From Prolixibacteraceae bacterium (GTDB lineage: Bacteria > Bacteroidota > Bacteroidia > Bacteroidales > Prolixibacteraceae): 53,023 nt of DNA. Shown here one piece after another: positions 30,082 to 38,069 of the stretch. The position numbers and the translations under genes are program-made. Positions within the stretch are counted from its first letter, which is position 1. Every line of letters begins with the position of its first letter. The notes beneath the pieces were generated by a model. It saw only the letters and a list, made by a program, of their open reading frames with translations, had not been told where the DNA came from and did not search any database. The stretch is taken from positions 1 through 53,023 of the forward strand of contig JAUWAB010000023.1 of the NCBI GenBank assembly GCA_030602265.1, in the 5' to 3' direction.

Positions 30082-31521
30082 ATGAGTTCAGCCCATAAGG
30101 AACGAATTATTCCTGCGCTGGTCAGGCTAATGCCATTTTTTCTTCTGGCCATTTTGAGTACCTGGCTGGTTTCAGGAAATATTTTTTTCTGGGATACCGT
30201 TCAGCTGGGGGCCAAACATGCCACCTTTTTTTATGACAATAACTTCTCGGTATGGATGCTTCCCGATGATGCCGACAGCGGCCATATTCCTGCCTTCGGT
30301 ATATACCTGGCCCTATGCTGGAGCATCTTCGGGAAAAGTTTGGCCGTCAGCCATTTTGCCATGCTTCCATTTATCCTGGGTATCATTTGGCAATCTTATT
30401 TGCTGATTCAAAAATTCATAAGCCCTGAATTCCGATTGCCCGCATTGGTAGTGTTTTTAGCAGATCCGACCTTACTGGCCCAGTCAACGCTCGTTTCTCC
30501 CGACATTCCTCTTATTTTTTTGTTCCTGACCGGACTTAATGCCTTACTTTCCGGAAAAAAATATCTGGTAATGACGGCTGTTTTTGGCCTGGCCCTTGTC
30601 AGTATGCGCGGTATGATGGCAGCATTTGCCCTGCTGCTTATTGATCTGGTTTATTCCCTTACTTTTACTGATCTGAAACAACTCCTTGTACAGCTGATAA
30701 AAAAAGCACTGATCTACTCGCCGGCCCTGCTGGTATTTGTCGCATACAATCTTTACCATTACAGAGTTAAGGGCTGGATAGGGTACCATGAAGACTCTCC
30801 CTGGGCAGAATGTTTCCAAAGGGTAGGTATAGGCGGTGTTTTCTATAATACCGGAATCCTTGCCTGGAGAATGCTCGATTTTGGAAGGGTATTCCTCTGG
30901 GGTGCTTCTTTGCTGATAATTTGGGCATATTGTAAAAAATCCTTTGCAAACAGAATAGCACGACAGCTGCTTGTTATTTTTATACTAACCCTTGCCAGTC
31001 TGTCGGTCAGCTTTCTGCTCTATAAAAACCTAAGCGGCCACCGCTACCTGCTTCCCGCTATACTGATGTTTTCGATGTTTACCATTTACCTGGTTACAGA
31101 AATTTTAACCGGCAACAAAATCAAATATATCCTCCTCACCATACTCACCTTAGGCTTACTGAGCGGAAACCTCTGGATCTATCCCCGACACATTGCTCAA
31201 GGATGGGATGCCTCGCTTGCACACCTTCCCTATTATGGTCTCCGGGAAAAGATAATGCAACACCTCGCTGGTCAGGAAATCGAAGTTTCGGATGTAGCCA
31301 GCGTTTTTCCAAACAACATGGAATTCCGGTACCTCGACTTGAGTGATAACCGGCAACAACACCCGACTCTGGACATCAACACATCACAATACATTTTATA
31401 CTCAAACGTGTTCAACGACGTCTCCGATGAAGAGCTTGTAATTCTGGACCGGGATTTCCTGATACTAAAAGAGGTTAAAAAGGCGGGGATTTATTTCCGG
31501 ATATACCATAGAAATAAATAA
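30082..31521 (+). CDS. Multi-spanning membrane protein, GT39/ArnT-like glycosyltransferase
   Basis: 479 aa. About ten hydrophobic helices, the first near residues 14-32. The first periplasmic loop holds FFWDTVQLGAKHATFFYD, with an Asp placed like the catalytic acidic residue of dolichol-phosphate-mannose-type (GT39/GT83) transferases, and the pattern DPTLLAQSTLVSPDIPLIFL also fits that superfamily (residues 138-157). It would transfer a sugar from a polyprenyl-phosphate donor to a glycan or protein on the outer face of the inner membrane. Donor and acceptor cannot be told. It is followed after six bases by a methyltransferase gene. The region is more AT-rich than its neighbours, consistent with a variable surface-glycan locus. 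Confidence 0.65.
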   Translation: MSSAHKERIIPALVRLMPFFLLAILSTWLVSGNIFFWDTVQLGAKHATFFYDNNFSVWMLPDDADSGHIPAFGIYLALCWSIFGKSLAVSHFAMLPFILGIIWQSYLLIQKFISPEFRLPALVVFLADPTLLAQSTLVSPDIPLIFLFLTGLNALLSGKKYLVMTAVFGLALVSMRGMMAAFALLLIDLVYSLTFTDLKQLLVQLIKKALIYSPALLVFVAYNLYHYRVKGWIGYHEDSPWAECFQRVGIGGVFYNTGILAWRMLDFGRVFLWGASLLIIWAYCKKSFANRIARQLLVIFILTLASLSVSFLLYKNLSGHRYLLPAILMFSMFTIYLVTEILTGNKIKYILLTILTLGLLSGNLWIYPRHIAQGWDASLAHLPYYGLREKIMQHLAGQEIEVSDVASVFPNNMEFRYLDLSDNRQQHPTLDINTSQYILYSNVFNDVSDEELVILDRDFLILKEVKKAGIYFRIYHRNK

Positions 31522-31527
31522 TTTTCC

Positions 31528-32295
31528 ATGGGTTTAAAAAAAATATATAAACAACTTTTCCCTGAAAAATTCAGAATAGAAGTCAGGTTCCGTGCCTGGC
31601 AGATGATGTTTCCGTTTTTTCTGGGTCATCGTTACAGCTGCAATTGTTGCAGCAAATCTTTCCGGAAGTTTCATGATAAAGGTAACCTCCCCCGGAAAAA
31701 TGCCCAATGCCCGTATTGTGGATCCCTGGAAAGAACCCGCCTGCTGCTTTTCTACCTGAAAAATGAGACAGAGATATTTACACAAAGTGGATTAAAAATT
31801 TTACATATTGCCCCTGAACGTCCAATATTCAATTTACTGAAAAAAACAGACGCCATTTACATCGACGGAGACCTTAATCCTGCGTGTGCCCGGCATGTGG
31901 TTGATGCAACCAGCCTTAAATACCCCGACAACTTCTTTGATTATATCATCTGCTCGCATGTGCTTGGCCATATACCCGACGAAGCAAAGGCAATAAAGGA
32001 GCTGACGAGGGTTCTTAAAATGACAGGGACCGCATTATTCCTTACCCTTATCAATCTGCAGAAGTATGAAACGCTGGAATCCGGAAGACCATTAACAGAC
32101 ATGGAAAGAATGCAGCTTTACGGAGAACCGGACCTTTTCAGGAAACATGGAGAAGATTTTACGGAACGTTTGGCAGAATACGGTTTCCGGGTTGAACGTA
32201 TCGATTATCGCATAGCATTTACCCCGGAAACCAATGAAAAATTCAGGCTGGGAAACGGTGAGAGGGAAATAATCTTTAAATGTACCAAAGAGTAA
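31528..32295 (+). CDS. SAM-dependent methyltransferase with N-terminal zinc ribbon
   Basis: 255 aa. An N-terminal zinc ribbon is suggested by C38-x2-C41 and C61-x2-C64, spaced by a basic loop. The class I methyltransferase core follows: ILHIAPERP (SAM motif I variant), IDGDLNP, DATSLKYPDNFFDYIICSHVLGHIPD (motifs II-III, methyltransf_11 type), then KELTRVLKMTG. The acceptor is unknown; in this context a glycan or glycolipid is plausible. It is directly downstream of the GT39-like gene, with a 6-bp gap, and converges on the deacetylase gene 27 bases away. No terminator is visible between them. Confidence 0.75.
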   Translation: MGLKKIYKQLFPEKFRIEVRFRAWQMMFPFFLGHRYSCNCCSKSFRKFHDKGNLPRKNAQCPYCGSLERTRLLLFYLKNETEIFTQSGLKILHIAPERPIFNLLKKTDAIYIDGDLNPACARHVVDATSLKYPDNFFDYIICSHVLGHIPDEAKAIKELTRVLKMTGTALFLTLINLQKYETLESGRPLTDMERMQLYGEPDLFRKHGEDFTERLAEYGFRVERIDYRIAFTPETNEKFRLGNGEREIIFKCTKE

Positions 32296-32322
32296 ACACC
32301 CCTGTTTCCCGGGCTAATTATT

Positions 32323-33291
32323 TCAATGCCTTACAGTCGATAGGCCAGCCCATTTACGAAGCAGAAAATACCCCAACTCTCCTTTAAGATTCGTAATGAA
32401 TTCTCCCGGAAATTCTGCAGGAAATCGTTGGAAATGAAAGTCAAGGCTATCTCCCTTAATTCCGGCAGTACCGAAAGTAATATCGCATACACCAGACAAG
32501 CGCAGCCTGGAAATTACATCCCCGGATATACCGCTGTCGGTATAAGGAAAAGCAAATGCCCTTACTGACGGACTAAACCGGTCTGACACCCATTTCATGC
32601 TTCGTTCCGCCTGGTGATATTGTTCGTCTGCATTCAGCAGCCAGAATTCAGGATGGTCCCAACTGTGAGCCCCTACGGTAAACCCCTGACGGACTAATCC
32701 CTTTACTTCATTTTCTGTCATATACGGCCTGTAATCCTCGAGAAACTCTGTCCAGGAAAGCGCCATTTTCGCAGCAATTTCATCAAGCAGGATCGACTGT
32801 TTGTAAGATATTTGCAGGAGTGTATCTGCTGTCAGGCCATTTGCTTTGAGATATGATTGCTTCTCCGGATGGCCGAGGATATGACTGACAATCAGGCTGG
32901 CCTTGTAGCGGTGGAACAGCCCCTTATTGCCAATGAAGCCGGGATTGACAAAAAATGTAGCTGGAATACCTTTCTTGTATAGGATAGGTGCAATCACCTC
33001 ATAGCACTCTCTCAGGCCATCATCAAAACTGAGGTGAAAAATTCTTTTTCCCGTTATTCCTGGATTTAAAAGTTCATGTAACTCAACCGGTTTATAGTGA
33101 CCTAATAAAAAATCAAGTTCATCAATAAATTCCGGTACATTCCGGTAAGGATAATTATGAACATGAAGGAGTTTCTCATTGCTCACCACATGATAGAAAG
33201 GCAATAATACCGGATATTGTAACCGGTTCAACCAGCTGAAAGGAATTATTCTTCCGGCCTGTTTTGCCATATGCCTGAGCGCTCCTTTCAT
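32323..33291 (-). CDS. Polysaccharide deacetylase (NodB/CE4 domain)
   Basis: 322 aa. CE4 deacetylases remove N-acetyl groups from GlcNAc polymers using a metal bound by an Asp and two His. Visible motifs: LSFDDGL with D90-D91, and the H-x3-H metal motif at H209 and H213 (GAHSWDH). A region between them carries an insertion (about residues 120-195). No signal peptide is clear. The frame opens four codons earlier, but the ATG at 33291 overlaps the upstream stop in ATGA, so it is preferred. It is the last gene of a three-gene minus-strand operon. Confidence 0.88.
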   Translation of the reverse strand: MKGALRHMAKQAGRIIPFSWLNRLQYPVLLPFYHVVSNEKLLHVHNYPYRNVPEFIDELDFLLGHYKPVELHELLNPGITGKRIFHLSFDDGLRECYEVIAPILYKKGIPATFFVNPGFIGNKGLFHRYKASLIVSHILGHPEKQSYLKANGLTADTLLQISYKQSILLDEIAAKMALSWTEFLEDYRPYMTENEVKGLVRQGFTVGAHSWDHPEFWLLNADEQYHQAERSMKWVSDRFSPSVRAFAFPYTDSGISGDVISRLRLSGVCDITFGTAGIKGDSLDFHFQRFPAEFPGEFITNLKGELGYFLLRKWAGLSTVRH

Positions 33292-34211
33292 TTTTTCAGC
33301 CATCTCAGTGGAAGTGGCAAGCTATTAAAGGATAACCGGTAATAGGTTTCATACTGAGCGCCAAATCCTTTCATAAATGCCGCGATGCCGGGTACCGTGG
33401 ACCCTTCAAAATCGAGCAGGAGACCAGAACCTGCCTGCTCATAAATAAGTTGGTCTATAATAGCCGTCATGGCACTGGTCTCCCTACCCTCACGGGTAGA
33501 AAACGCATTCAGGTATACCACCCTGCTGCCTGATCGTACAAAAAAGGCCGCGGCACACAATTCATTATGCCGGGTATAGGCATGCATAATAAAACCTTTT
33601 CCAACCGACTGTGTGTATGAAATAAAGGCTTCAAGACCCTCAAACGATGATTTGGATACGGAACAGCCCAATGCCCTGCATTTTTGCGATATGTATTCGT
33701 ACGAATTCATACCGGTTAATACGGTTATACCCGATTTTTTTGACAGCAAAAGATTTTTAGCCCGGTCTCTTGAGTAATTCGATGAAAGATCCGAATAGGA
33801 ACCAAACAGGGGTAAAACAAAGTTATCTCTTGTAACAACGTCGAGACCGGAGAATCCGTCCGGATCCATTTGTGAGTTAACCTGTATATCAATATACAGG
33901 AAAAGTTCCTTTATCCTTTTAAAAAACTCAATCTGAACAGTAATGGTTGGAACAGGAAAAATCCCGAGCTGCTGACAATAAGCAGGTGGAAAAAGGTATT
34001 TAATTCCCCACTTTCTGCGAATGGTAAGAGGCATCACAAATTCATAATCCCCCCAGATCAGCGCATCCCAATTTTCAGATGCCCGGTCAAGAAACCAGGA
34101 AAGGGCATATACCCGGCTGTTTGAAGATAAGCCAACTACTTCATCCCATCGGGATTTGTCAATATCAGCATGCTTTACATACCGAATCTCTGAAAAGCCG
34201 CTTTTATCCAT
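33288..34211 (-). CDS. FemAB/GNAT-type acyltransferase
   Basis: 307 aa. Fold suggested by the C-terminal GNAT half (VGKGFIMHAYTRHNELCAAAFFVRSG, then VVYLNAFSTREGRET and LLLDFEGSTVPGIAAFMKGFGAQ). FemAB-type proteins with a similar GSTVPGIAxFxKGFGA-like stretch occur in exopolysaccharide clusters, where they are thought to attach an amino-acid or acyl group. There is no signal peptide, so it is cytoplasmic. The ATG at 34211 is preferred to the TTG one codon earlier; it overlaps the end of the upstream gene by eight bases. Substrate unknown. Confidence 0.7.
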   Translation of the reverse strand: MDKSGFSEIRYVKHADIDKSRWDEVVGLSSNSRVYALSWFLDRASENWDALIWGDYEFVMPLTIRRKWGIKYLFPPAYCQQLGIFPVPTITVQIEFFKRIKELFLYIDIQVNSQMDPDGFSGLDVVTRDNFVLPLFGSYSDLSSNYSRDRAKNLLLSKKSGITVLTGMNSYEYISQKCRALGCSVSKSSFEGLEAFISYTQSVGKGFIMHAYTRHNELCAAAFFVRSGSRVVYLNAFSTREGRETSAMTAIIDQLIYEQAGSGLLLDFEGSTVPGIAAFMKGFGAQYETYYRLSFNSLPLPLRWLKK

Positions 34212-35520
34212 CAATTTCCCCTCCCTTGTTCATCACCTCAAATATCTTAAGATAATCCTTCCGTAAATCTGTGCCGGTAACAGACTCGTTATGCCAGATG
34301 GATACAAACGTCCCTCCCTCCTTTCTTACCTGCTCCTGCAGATCACAGATTTTCTTTCCGGCCTCTTCGACAGTCAGTTTCATATATTGGCACAAAGATA
34401 CATCCATCACCTGAAATGGAAATACGGTGAGCAATGTCTCCTGCTCATTTTCCAGGTCATAAAACTTAAACGGAGTGCAGATACCAGCCCTGAACCCGGC
34501 CAGATCATGAAATCCCATAGAATAGTCCTCTTCTATGCCGGCAGCCATCAACCTTCGGTAGGTTTCCGGAAGATTCAGTCTGAGGTAGTGTTGCCTGCTG
34601 CAGGTAACCGGCAATCCGGAGACAGTTTCCAGACGTTCCTTTTCTTCCCTGACCAGACTTTCATTCTGACGATCAGAAGAGCGGTAAGAGGGATGTATCC
34701 CGACCCGGAAATTCTCAGCTATCTTTTTAATCAGCGCTCTGAATGAAGGGTTCTTCCAGGGGACAGATTTATCGTATCTGGAATAATTTCCCGTCAGGAT
34801 AAAGAAAATAACATCATCGCCTTTACTACTTAGCACTGAAAACAGGTAATCGTATGTGTCATAAGGATCATTACTTTTGCCGGCAAGAACCAGAAGCCGA
34901 TCTTTTACCCTTTTAAAATCAGCCTTCATAAGATCTCTGGCAACAGCGGCAAGTGTTCGTGCAAATCCCTTGTTCAGGTAGGCCCATGCATTATCAATAT
35001 CTATGGTTGTAAGGGACCTGAATTTGGGCCTGAAAAATTTCATGCCGGGATAAATATCCAGGAGGGAGGCGGCCAACAGATTTGCCCAGGCATTCACCAC
35101 CGGTTTTTCGATCAAACCATAATGAAAGAGCAGGGAAGATTTTCCTTCAAAGCGGCCATGCCGGTCTCTTTTACCCGGCAGGTATTCTTCCATTCTTGAG
35201 ACCACAAGAAAGGCAGATGCAAACGGATCAAAAGGAAGAAGGGAATCTTCGGATGTCGGAAAGAATCCGGTTTCACCCTTATAGACGACAGGTGATAATT
35301 CAGGAATTTCAATTGCACAGGTGAAAAGAAAGTTGCCTGATCTCAGGAAGGGTTCATTCCCAAGCCTATCCCCTGAATAATTCAGTTTAGGAGAAGGGGA
35401 GGACAGGAATACAGCAACATCAGTCACCATGGTGACTTCAATGCCTAATATTTCAGTCAGTATCAGCCTGAAGACATACTCCAGGCGGGGTGATCTGACC
35501 GGAGAATAAACGATAATCAT
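34204..35520 (-). CDS. Polysaccharide-deacetylase-like protein with N-terminal extension (DUF7033-like)
   Basis: 438 aa. The N-terminal 165 residues are a domain I only know as a companion of deacetylase-like proteins in Bacteroidota. From about residue 168 a deacetylase-like barrel begins: TTIDIDNAWAY supplies D174/D176 (metal/catalytic Asp positions), GIHPSY supplies H276, and SRQHYLRLNLPETYRRL follows near 308. The canonical H-x3-H of CE4 enzymes is not seen, so activity is uncertain. First gene of the operon with the FemAB-like and CE4 genes; all three likely act on one surface glycan. Confidence 0.65.
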   Translation of the reverse strand: MIIVYSPVRSPRLEYVFRLILTEILGIEVTMVTDVAVFLSSPSPKLNYSGDRLGNEPFLRSGNFLFTCAIEIPELSPVVYKGETGFFPTSEDSLLPFDPFASAFLVVSRMEEYLPGKRDRHGRFEGKSSLLFHYGLIEKPVVNAWANLLAASLLDIYPGMKFFRPKFRSLTTIDIDNAWAYLNKGFARTLAAVARDLMKADFKRVKDRLLVLAGKSNDPYDTYDYLFSVLSSKGDDVIFFILTGNYSRYDKSVPWKNPSFRALIKKIAENFRVGIHPSYRSSDRQNESLVREEKERLETVSGLPVTCSRQHYLRLNLPETYRRLMAAGIEEDYSMGFHDLAGFRAGICTPFKFYDLENEQETLLTVFPFQVMDVSLCQYMKLTVEEAGKKICDLQEQVRKEGGTFVSIWHNESVTGTDLRKDYLKIFEVMNKGGEIDG

Positions 35521-35596
35521 CAGATCAAGCAGTTAACTAAAAAATCAATTTCATAAATCAAACAGATATTTCAACCGTATATTGCGCAAAACGCGT

Positions 35597-36292
35597 TTAC
35601 AATACCCCATTGTCTGCAAAGCTGTAATAACTGGTCTGTGTAATGATCAGATGGTCCAGTACCTTAACATCCATAATGGCTCCGGCATCCCTGATTCTCC
35701 TCGTAATGGAGAAATCAGCATCCGAAGGTAATAAATTTCCTGACGGATGGTTATGGCAAAGGATCATTGCTGTGGCCGCTTTGTCAAGGGCCTTGCGCAT
35801 AATTGCCCGCACATCGATTATGGTGGAGGTTAGTCCGCCCATACTGGTCATAAATTTCCCGATCACCTTGTTACTGCGGTTAAGTAGCAAAATCCAGAAT
35901 TCCTCAATCTCGAGGTCACCAATCAGGGGGATAAAAATTTCAGCTACATCCCGGCTACCAGAGATTTGCACTTTTTCCGGATTATCGATGCTCTTTCGCC
36001 TTCGTCCAAGTTCAAGTGCAGCCATAATATTAATGGCCTTGGCCTCCCCTATGCCTTTAAATGTACAAAAGTTTTCCAGATTCAGCCGGCCGAGCTCAAT
36101 CAGGTTATTACCAACCGACTGTAGAATTCTGCGAGACAGTTCAACGGCAGTTTCTTCAGGATTTCCGGATCCTATCAGGATGGCTACCAGTTCGGCGTCA
36201 CTGAGTGCCCTTGATCCGTTCAGCATCATTTTTTCACGTGGACGGTCTTCTACAGCCCACTCCTTAATGTTCATTTTTCGGTATTCGTTCAT
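35597..36292 (-). CDS. radC: RadC-family JAMM-domain protein
   Basis: 231 aa from the chosen start. An N-terminal helix-hairpin-helix region (FCTFKGIGEAKAINI) is followed by an MPN/JAMM metalloprotease-like domain with the zinc motif CHNHPSGNLLPSDAD. Despite the name, a DNA-repair role is doubtful; the true function is not known. Three in-frame ATGs are possible: 36334, 36292 and 36274. IKEWAVEDRPREKM is the conserved N-terminal block, so one of the last two is right. It follows the rpsT terminator by about 70 bases. Confidence 0.93.
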   Translation of the reverse strand: MNEYRKMNIKEWAVEDRPREKMMLNGSRALSDAELVAILIGSGNPEETAVELSRRILQSVGNNLIELGRLNLENFCTFKGIGEAKAINIMAALELGRRRKSIDNPEKVQISGSRDVAEIFIPLIGDLEIEEFWILLLNRSNKVIGKFMTSMGGLTSTIIDVRAIMRKALDKAATAMILCHNHPSGNLLPSDADFSITRRIRDAGAIMDVKVLDHLIITQTSYYSFADNGVL

Positions 36293-36362
36293 GGTTAACA
36301 ATTTGGTGGTTTGAGTGAGGCCTAAAATAGTCAAAAGAATTAAACATTCGAAGGATTACCAT

Positions 36363-36399
36363 AAAAAAAGCCCCTCCGTAATCGGAGAGGCCTTTTTTT
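36363..36399 (-). terminator. Terminator after rpsT
   Basis: On the minus strand a GC-rich stem (about 9 pairs with one mismatch, 4-base loop ATTA) ends in a run of seven T. It lies 24 bases after the rpsT stop; a second A/T run on the other side could also allow use in reverse. Confidence 0.85.
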
Positions 36400-36422
36400 G
36401 TCTCTTTATGAAATTGTCGCCT

Positions 36423-36674
36423 TTACATCCTGTTGATTTGTAACGCCAGCTTTGATTTCAGGTTGGAAGCCTTGTTCTTGTGAATGACATTCTTCTTGGC
36501 AAGTTTGTCAATCATAGCTACTACCTCCGGGTATCTTTTGATAGCCTCTTCCTTGTCTTCTGACAGACGAAGCTTCTTAACCGCATTACGGGTAGTCTTG
36601 GCGTAATATTTATTATTTAAACTTTTTTTCTCGGTTTGCCTGATTCTTTTTAAGGCTGACTTGTGATTTGCCAT
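36423..36674 (-). CDS. rpsT: 30S ribosomal protein S20
   Basis: 83 aa, basic, helical. The N-terminus [16 protein letters not shown] and the [17 protein letters not shown] segment are diagnostic of S20, which binds 16S rRNA early in 30S assembly. It lies 24 bases downstream of tRNA-Glu on the same strand, and both are probably transcribed from the promoter at 36798-36828. Confidence 0.97.
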   Translation of the reverse strand: MANHKSALKRIRQTEKKSLNNKYYAKTTRNAVKKLRLSEDKEEAIKRYPEVVAMIDKLAKKNVIHKNKASNLKSKLALQINRM

Positions 36675-36697
36675 TATATTTTAAATCTTTTAATTAG

Positions 36698-36769
36698 CAG
36701 TCCGTAGGGGATTCGAACCCCTATGGCAAGAATGAAAATCTTGAATCCTAACCCTTAGATGAACGGACC
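36698..36769 (-). tRNA. tRNA-Glu (UUC anticodon)
   Basis: 72 nt without encoded CCA. Acceptor stem GGTCCGT pairs with ACGGACT (a G1-U72 wobble at the end). The anticodon stem CAAGA/TCTTG encloses TTTTCAT, anticodon TTC. The T arm is CCCCTATG-side normal with GGGG-TTCGAAT-CCCC. Located between its promoter and rpsT. Confidence 0.95.
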
Positions 36770-36797
36770 TTAAATATTTCCCTTAAAATTGGGACTG

Positions 36798-36828
36798 CAA
36801 AAGTAATACTTAATTGCAATATTCCAAA
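36798..36828 (-). promoter_or_regulatory. Promoter of tRNA-Glu and rpsT
   Basis: Minus strand: TTTG (36825-36828), 19-bp spacer, TACTTTTG (36798-36805). This is the best match in the window to the Bacteroidetes -33/-7 consensus, and lies 29 bases before the mature tRNA 5' end. Confidence 0.8.
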
Positions 36829-36963
36829 ATCTCGGAGAACTTTTTTTGCCTCAACCAGATTTTATTTGTGTAAAACCATTTTGATTTTGGCGCTGCAAAG
36901 GAAATCAAGTTTTTTGAAATTTCAAACCTCCGGCAACAATTTTTTTCATGGTTTAATTGAATG

Positions 36964-37905
36964 TTAACGCCATTCTACCACCTTCCCTCTGTCTGGCGAC
37001 ATTAAACCAGCTGGCAATGAGTCCTTTACCTCCCTCCAGAGCAGGTTAATCAGCTTATGCTTGGCAAAGTGTCTGGAATATACGAGGCTGACCTCACGGA
37101 GTGGTTTTGTGCCGGTAAATGAAAGGACGTTTGCCCTTCGTTCCTCAGACATGGTAAAGGTGGCCAGTTCGGGTATCAGGGTTATACCGCCTTCCTGGTC
37201 GACAATATTCATTAAAGTCTCCAGTGAACCGGCCTCAAACTGGAAGGGCAGGCTACCTCCGGCACCCGACATATAGGAACAGAGGTTGACCACCTGGTCC
37301 CTGAAACAATGTCCGTCGCTCAGCAACCAAATATCCGGCGTAGCGATATCTTTCACCGAAATTTCGGATTTACTGTGCAACGGGTGATTCTTGTTGGCAT
37401 AAATCATCATCTCTTCATAAAAGACGGGCTTCTCTATAATTTTTTCCTCCTTCAGGGGGGTTACGAGTATCCCGACATCCAGCAGATCTTTGTTGAGAAG
37501 TTCGATAATTCCTGCTGTCGTGAGCTCTTCCACCTTGATCACAATATTCGGCCATGTCCTTTTATACCTGCCAATAAACAATGGCAGCAGATAGGGAGCC
37601 AGGGTAGGGATAATACCGATACGCAGCAAACCCGACACTTCATTCTTATGGTCCTTGATAATGTTTTTCAACTCCTCTGCCGACGACAATACCAATTTCG
37701 ACTGTGCTATAAGCCTTTGTCCCACATCGGTGGGGATTAATGGCTGCTTACTGCGGTCGAAGATGATCACCTCAAGGTCCTCCTCAAGCTTTTTGATCTG
37801 CATCGACAAGGTGGGCTGGGTCACAAAACAACTCTCGGCGGCCCGCCCAAAGTGCCGGTAGGTATCTACCGCCACAATATACTCCAGTTGGGTAAGCGTA
37901 ATCAT
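36964..37905 (-). CDS. oxyR: OxyR-type LysR regulator (hydrogen-peroxide sensor)
   Basis: 313 aa. N-terminal winged helix (MITLTQLEYIVAVDTYRHFGRAAESCFVTQPTLS) and a periplasmic-binding-protein-like sensor domain. The redox pair is present: C200 in LLSDGHCFRDQ and C209 in VVNLCSY, the same nine-residue spacing as C199/C208 of E. coli OxyR, so peroxide should oxidise it to a disulfide. It diverges from the lipoprotein gene; a -7-like box (TATTTTTA, 37928-37935) overlaps the palindrome reported at 37924-37974, suggesting autoregulation. No catalase or peroxiredoxin gene is in the window. Confidence 0.93.
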   Translation of the reverse strand: MITLTQLEYIVAVDTYRHFGRAAESCFVTQPTLSMQIKKLEEDLEVIIFDRSKQPLIPTDVGQRLIAQSKLVLSSAEELKNIIKDHKNEVSGLLRIGIIPTLAPYLLPLFIGRYKRTWPNIVIKVEELTTAGIIELLNKDLLDVGILVTPLKEEKIIEKPVFYEEMMIYANKNHPLHSKSEISVKDIATPDIWLLSDGHCFRDQVVNLCSYMSGAGGSLPFQFEAGSLETLMNIVDQEGGITLIPELATFTMSEERRANVLSFTGTKPLREVSLVYSRHFAKHKLINLLWREVKDSLPAGLMSPDRGKVVEWR

Positions 37906-37923
37906 GTATAGCTAATTGACTTT

Positions 37924-37974
37924 CCGATAAAAATAGAAAATATCTATCGGATTTCTGGCTTATATCCGGAAATC
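37924..37974. promoter_or_regulatory. Tandem palindromes before oxyR, candidate OxyR binding sites
   Basis: ATAG-N7-CTAT at 37933-37947 is embedded in CCGATA...TATCGG (37924-37950). It has the dimension of the ATAG-N7-CTAT element of E. coli OxyR sites. A second palindrome (GATTTC...GAAATC, 37950-37974) directly follows. Both lie between oxyR and the divergent lipoprotein gene. Confidence 0.55.
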
Positions 37975-38044
37975 TTTTATCAATAAAACGAAATGATAAT
38001 ATACACAACAGGAGTATTCTTGTAAGAACGGAGCAGTTTTTGTA

Positions 38045-38052
38045 TATTTTTG
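38045..38052 (+). promoter_or_regulatory. Promoter -7 box for the lipoprotein gene
   Basis: TATTTTTG, exact TAnnTTTG, 18 bases before the ATG at 38070; TTG at 38020-38022 may be the -33 element with a 22-bp spacer. Confidence 0.55.
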
Positions 38053-38069
38053 CACAAAATGCTGAAATA

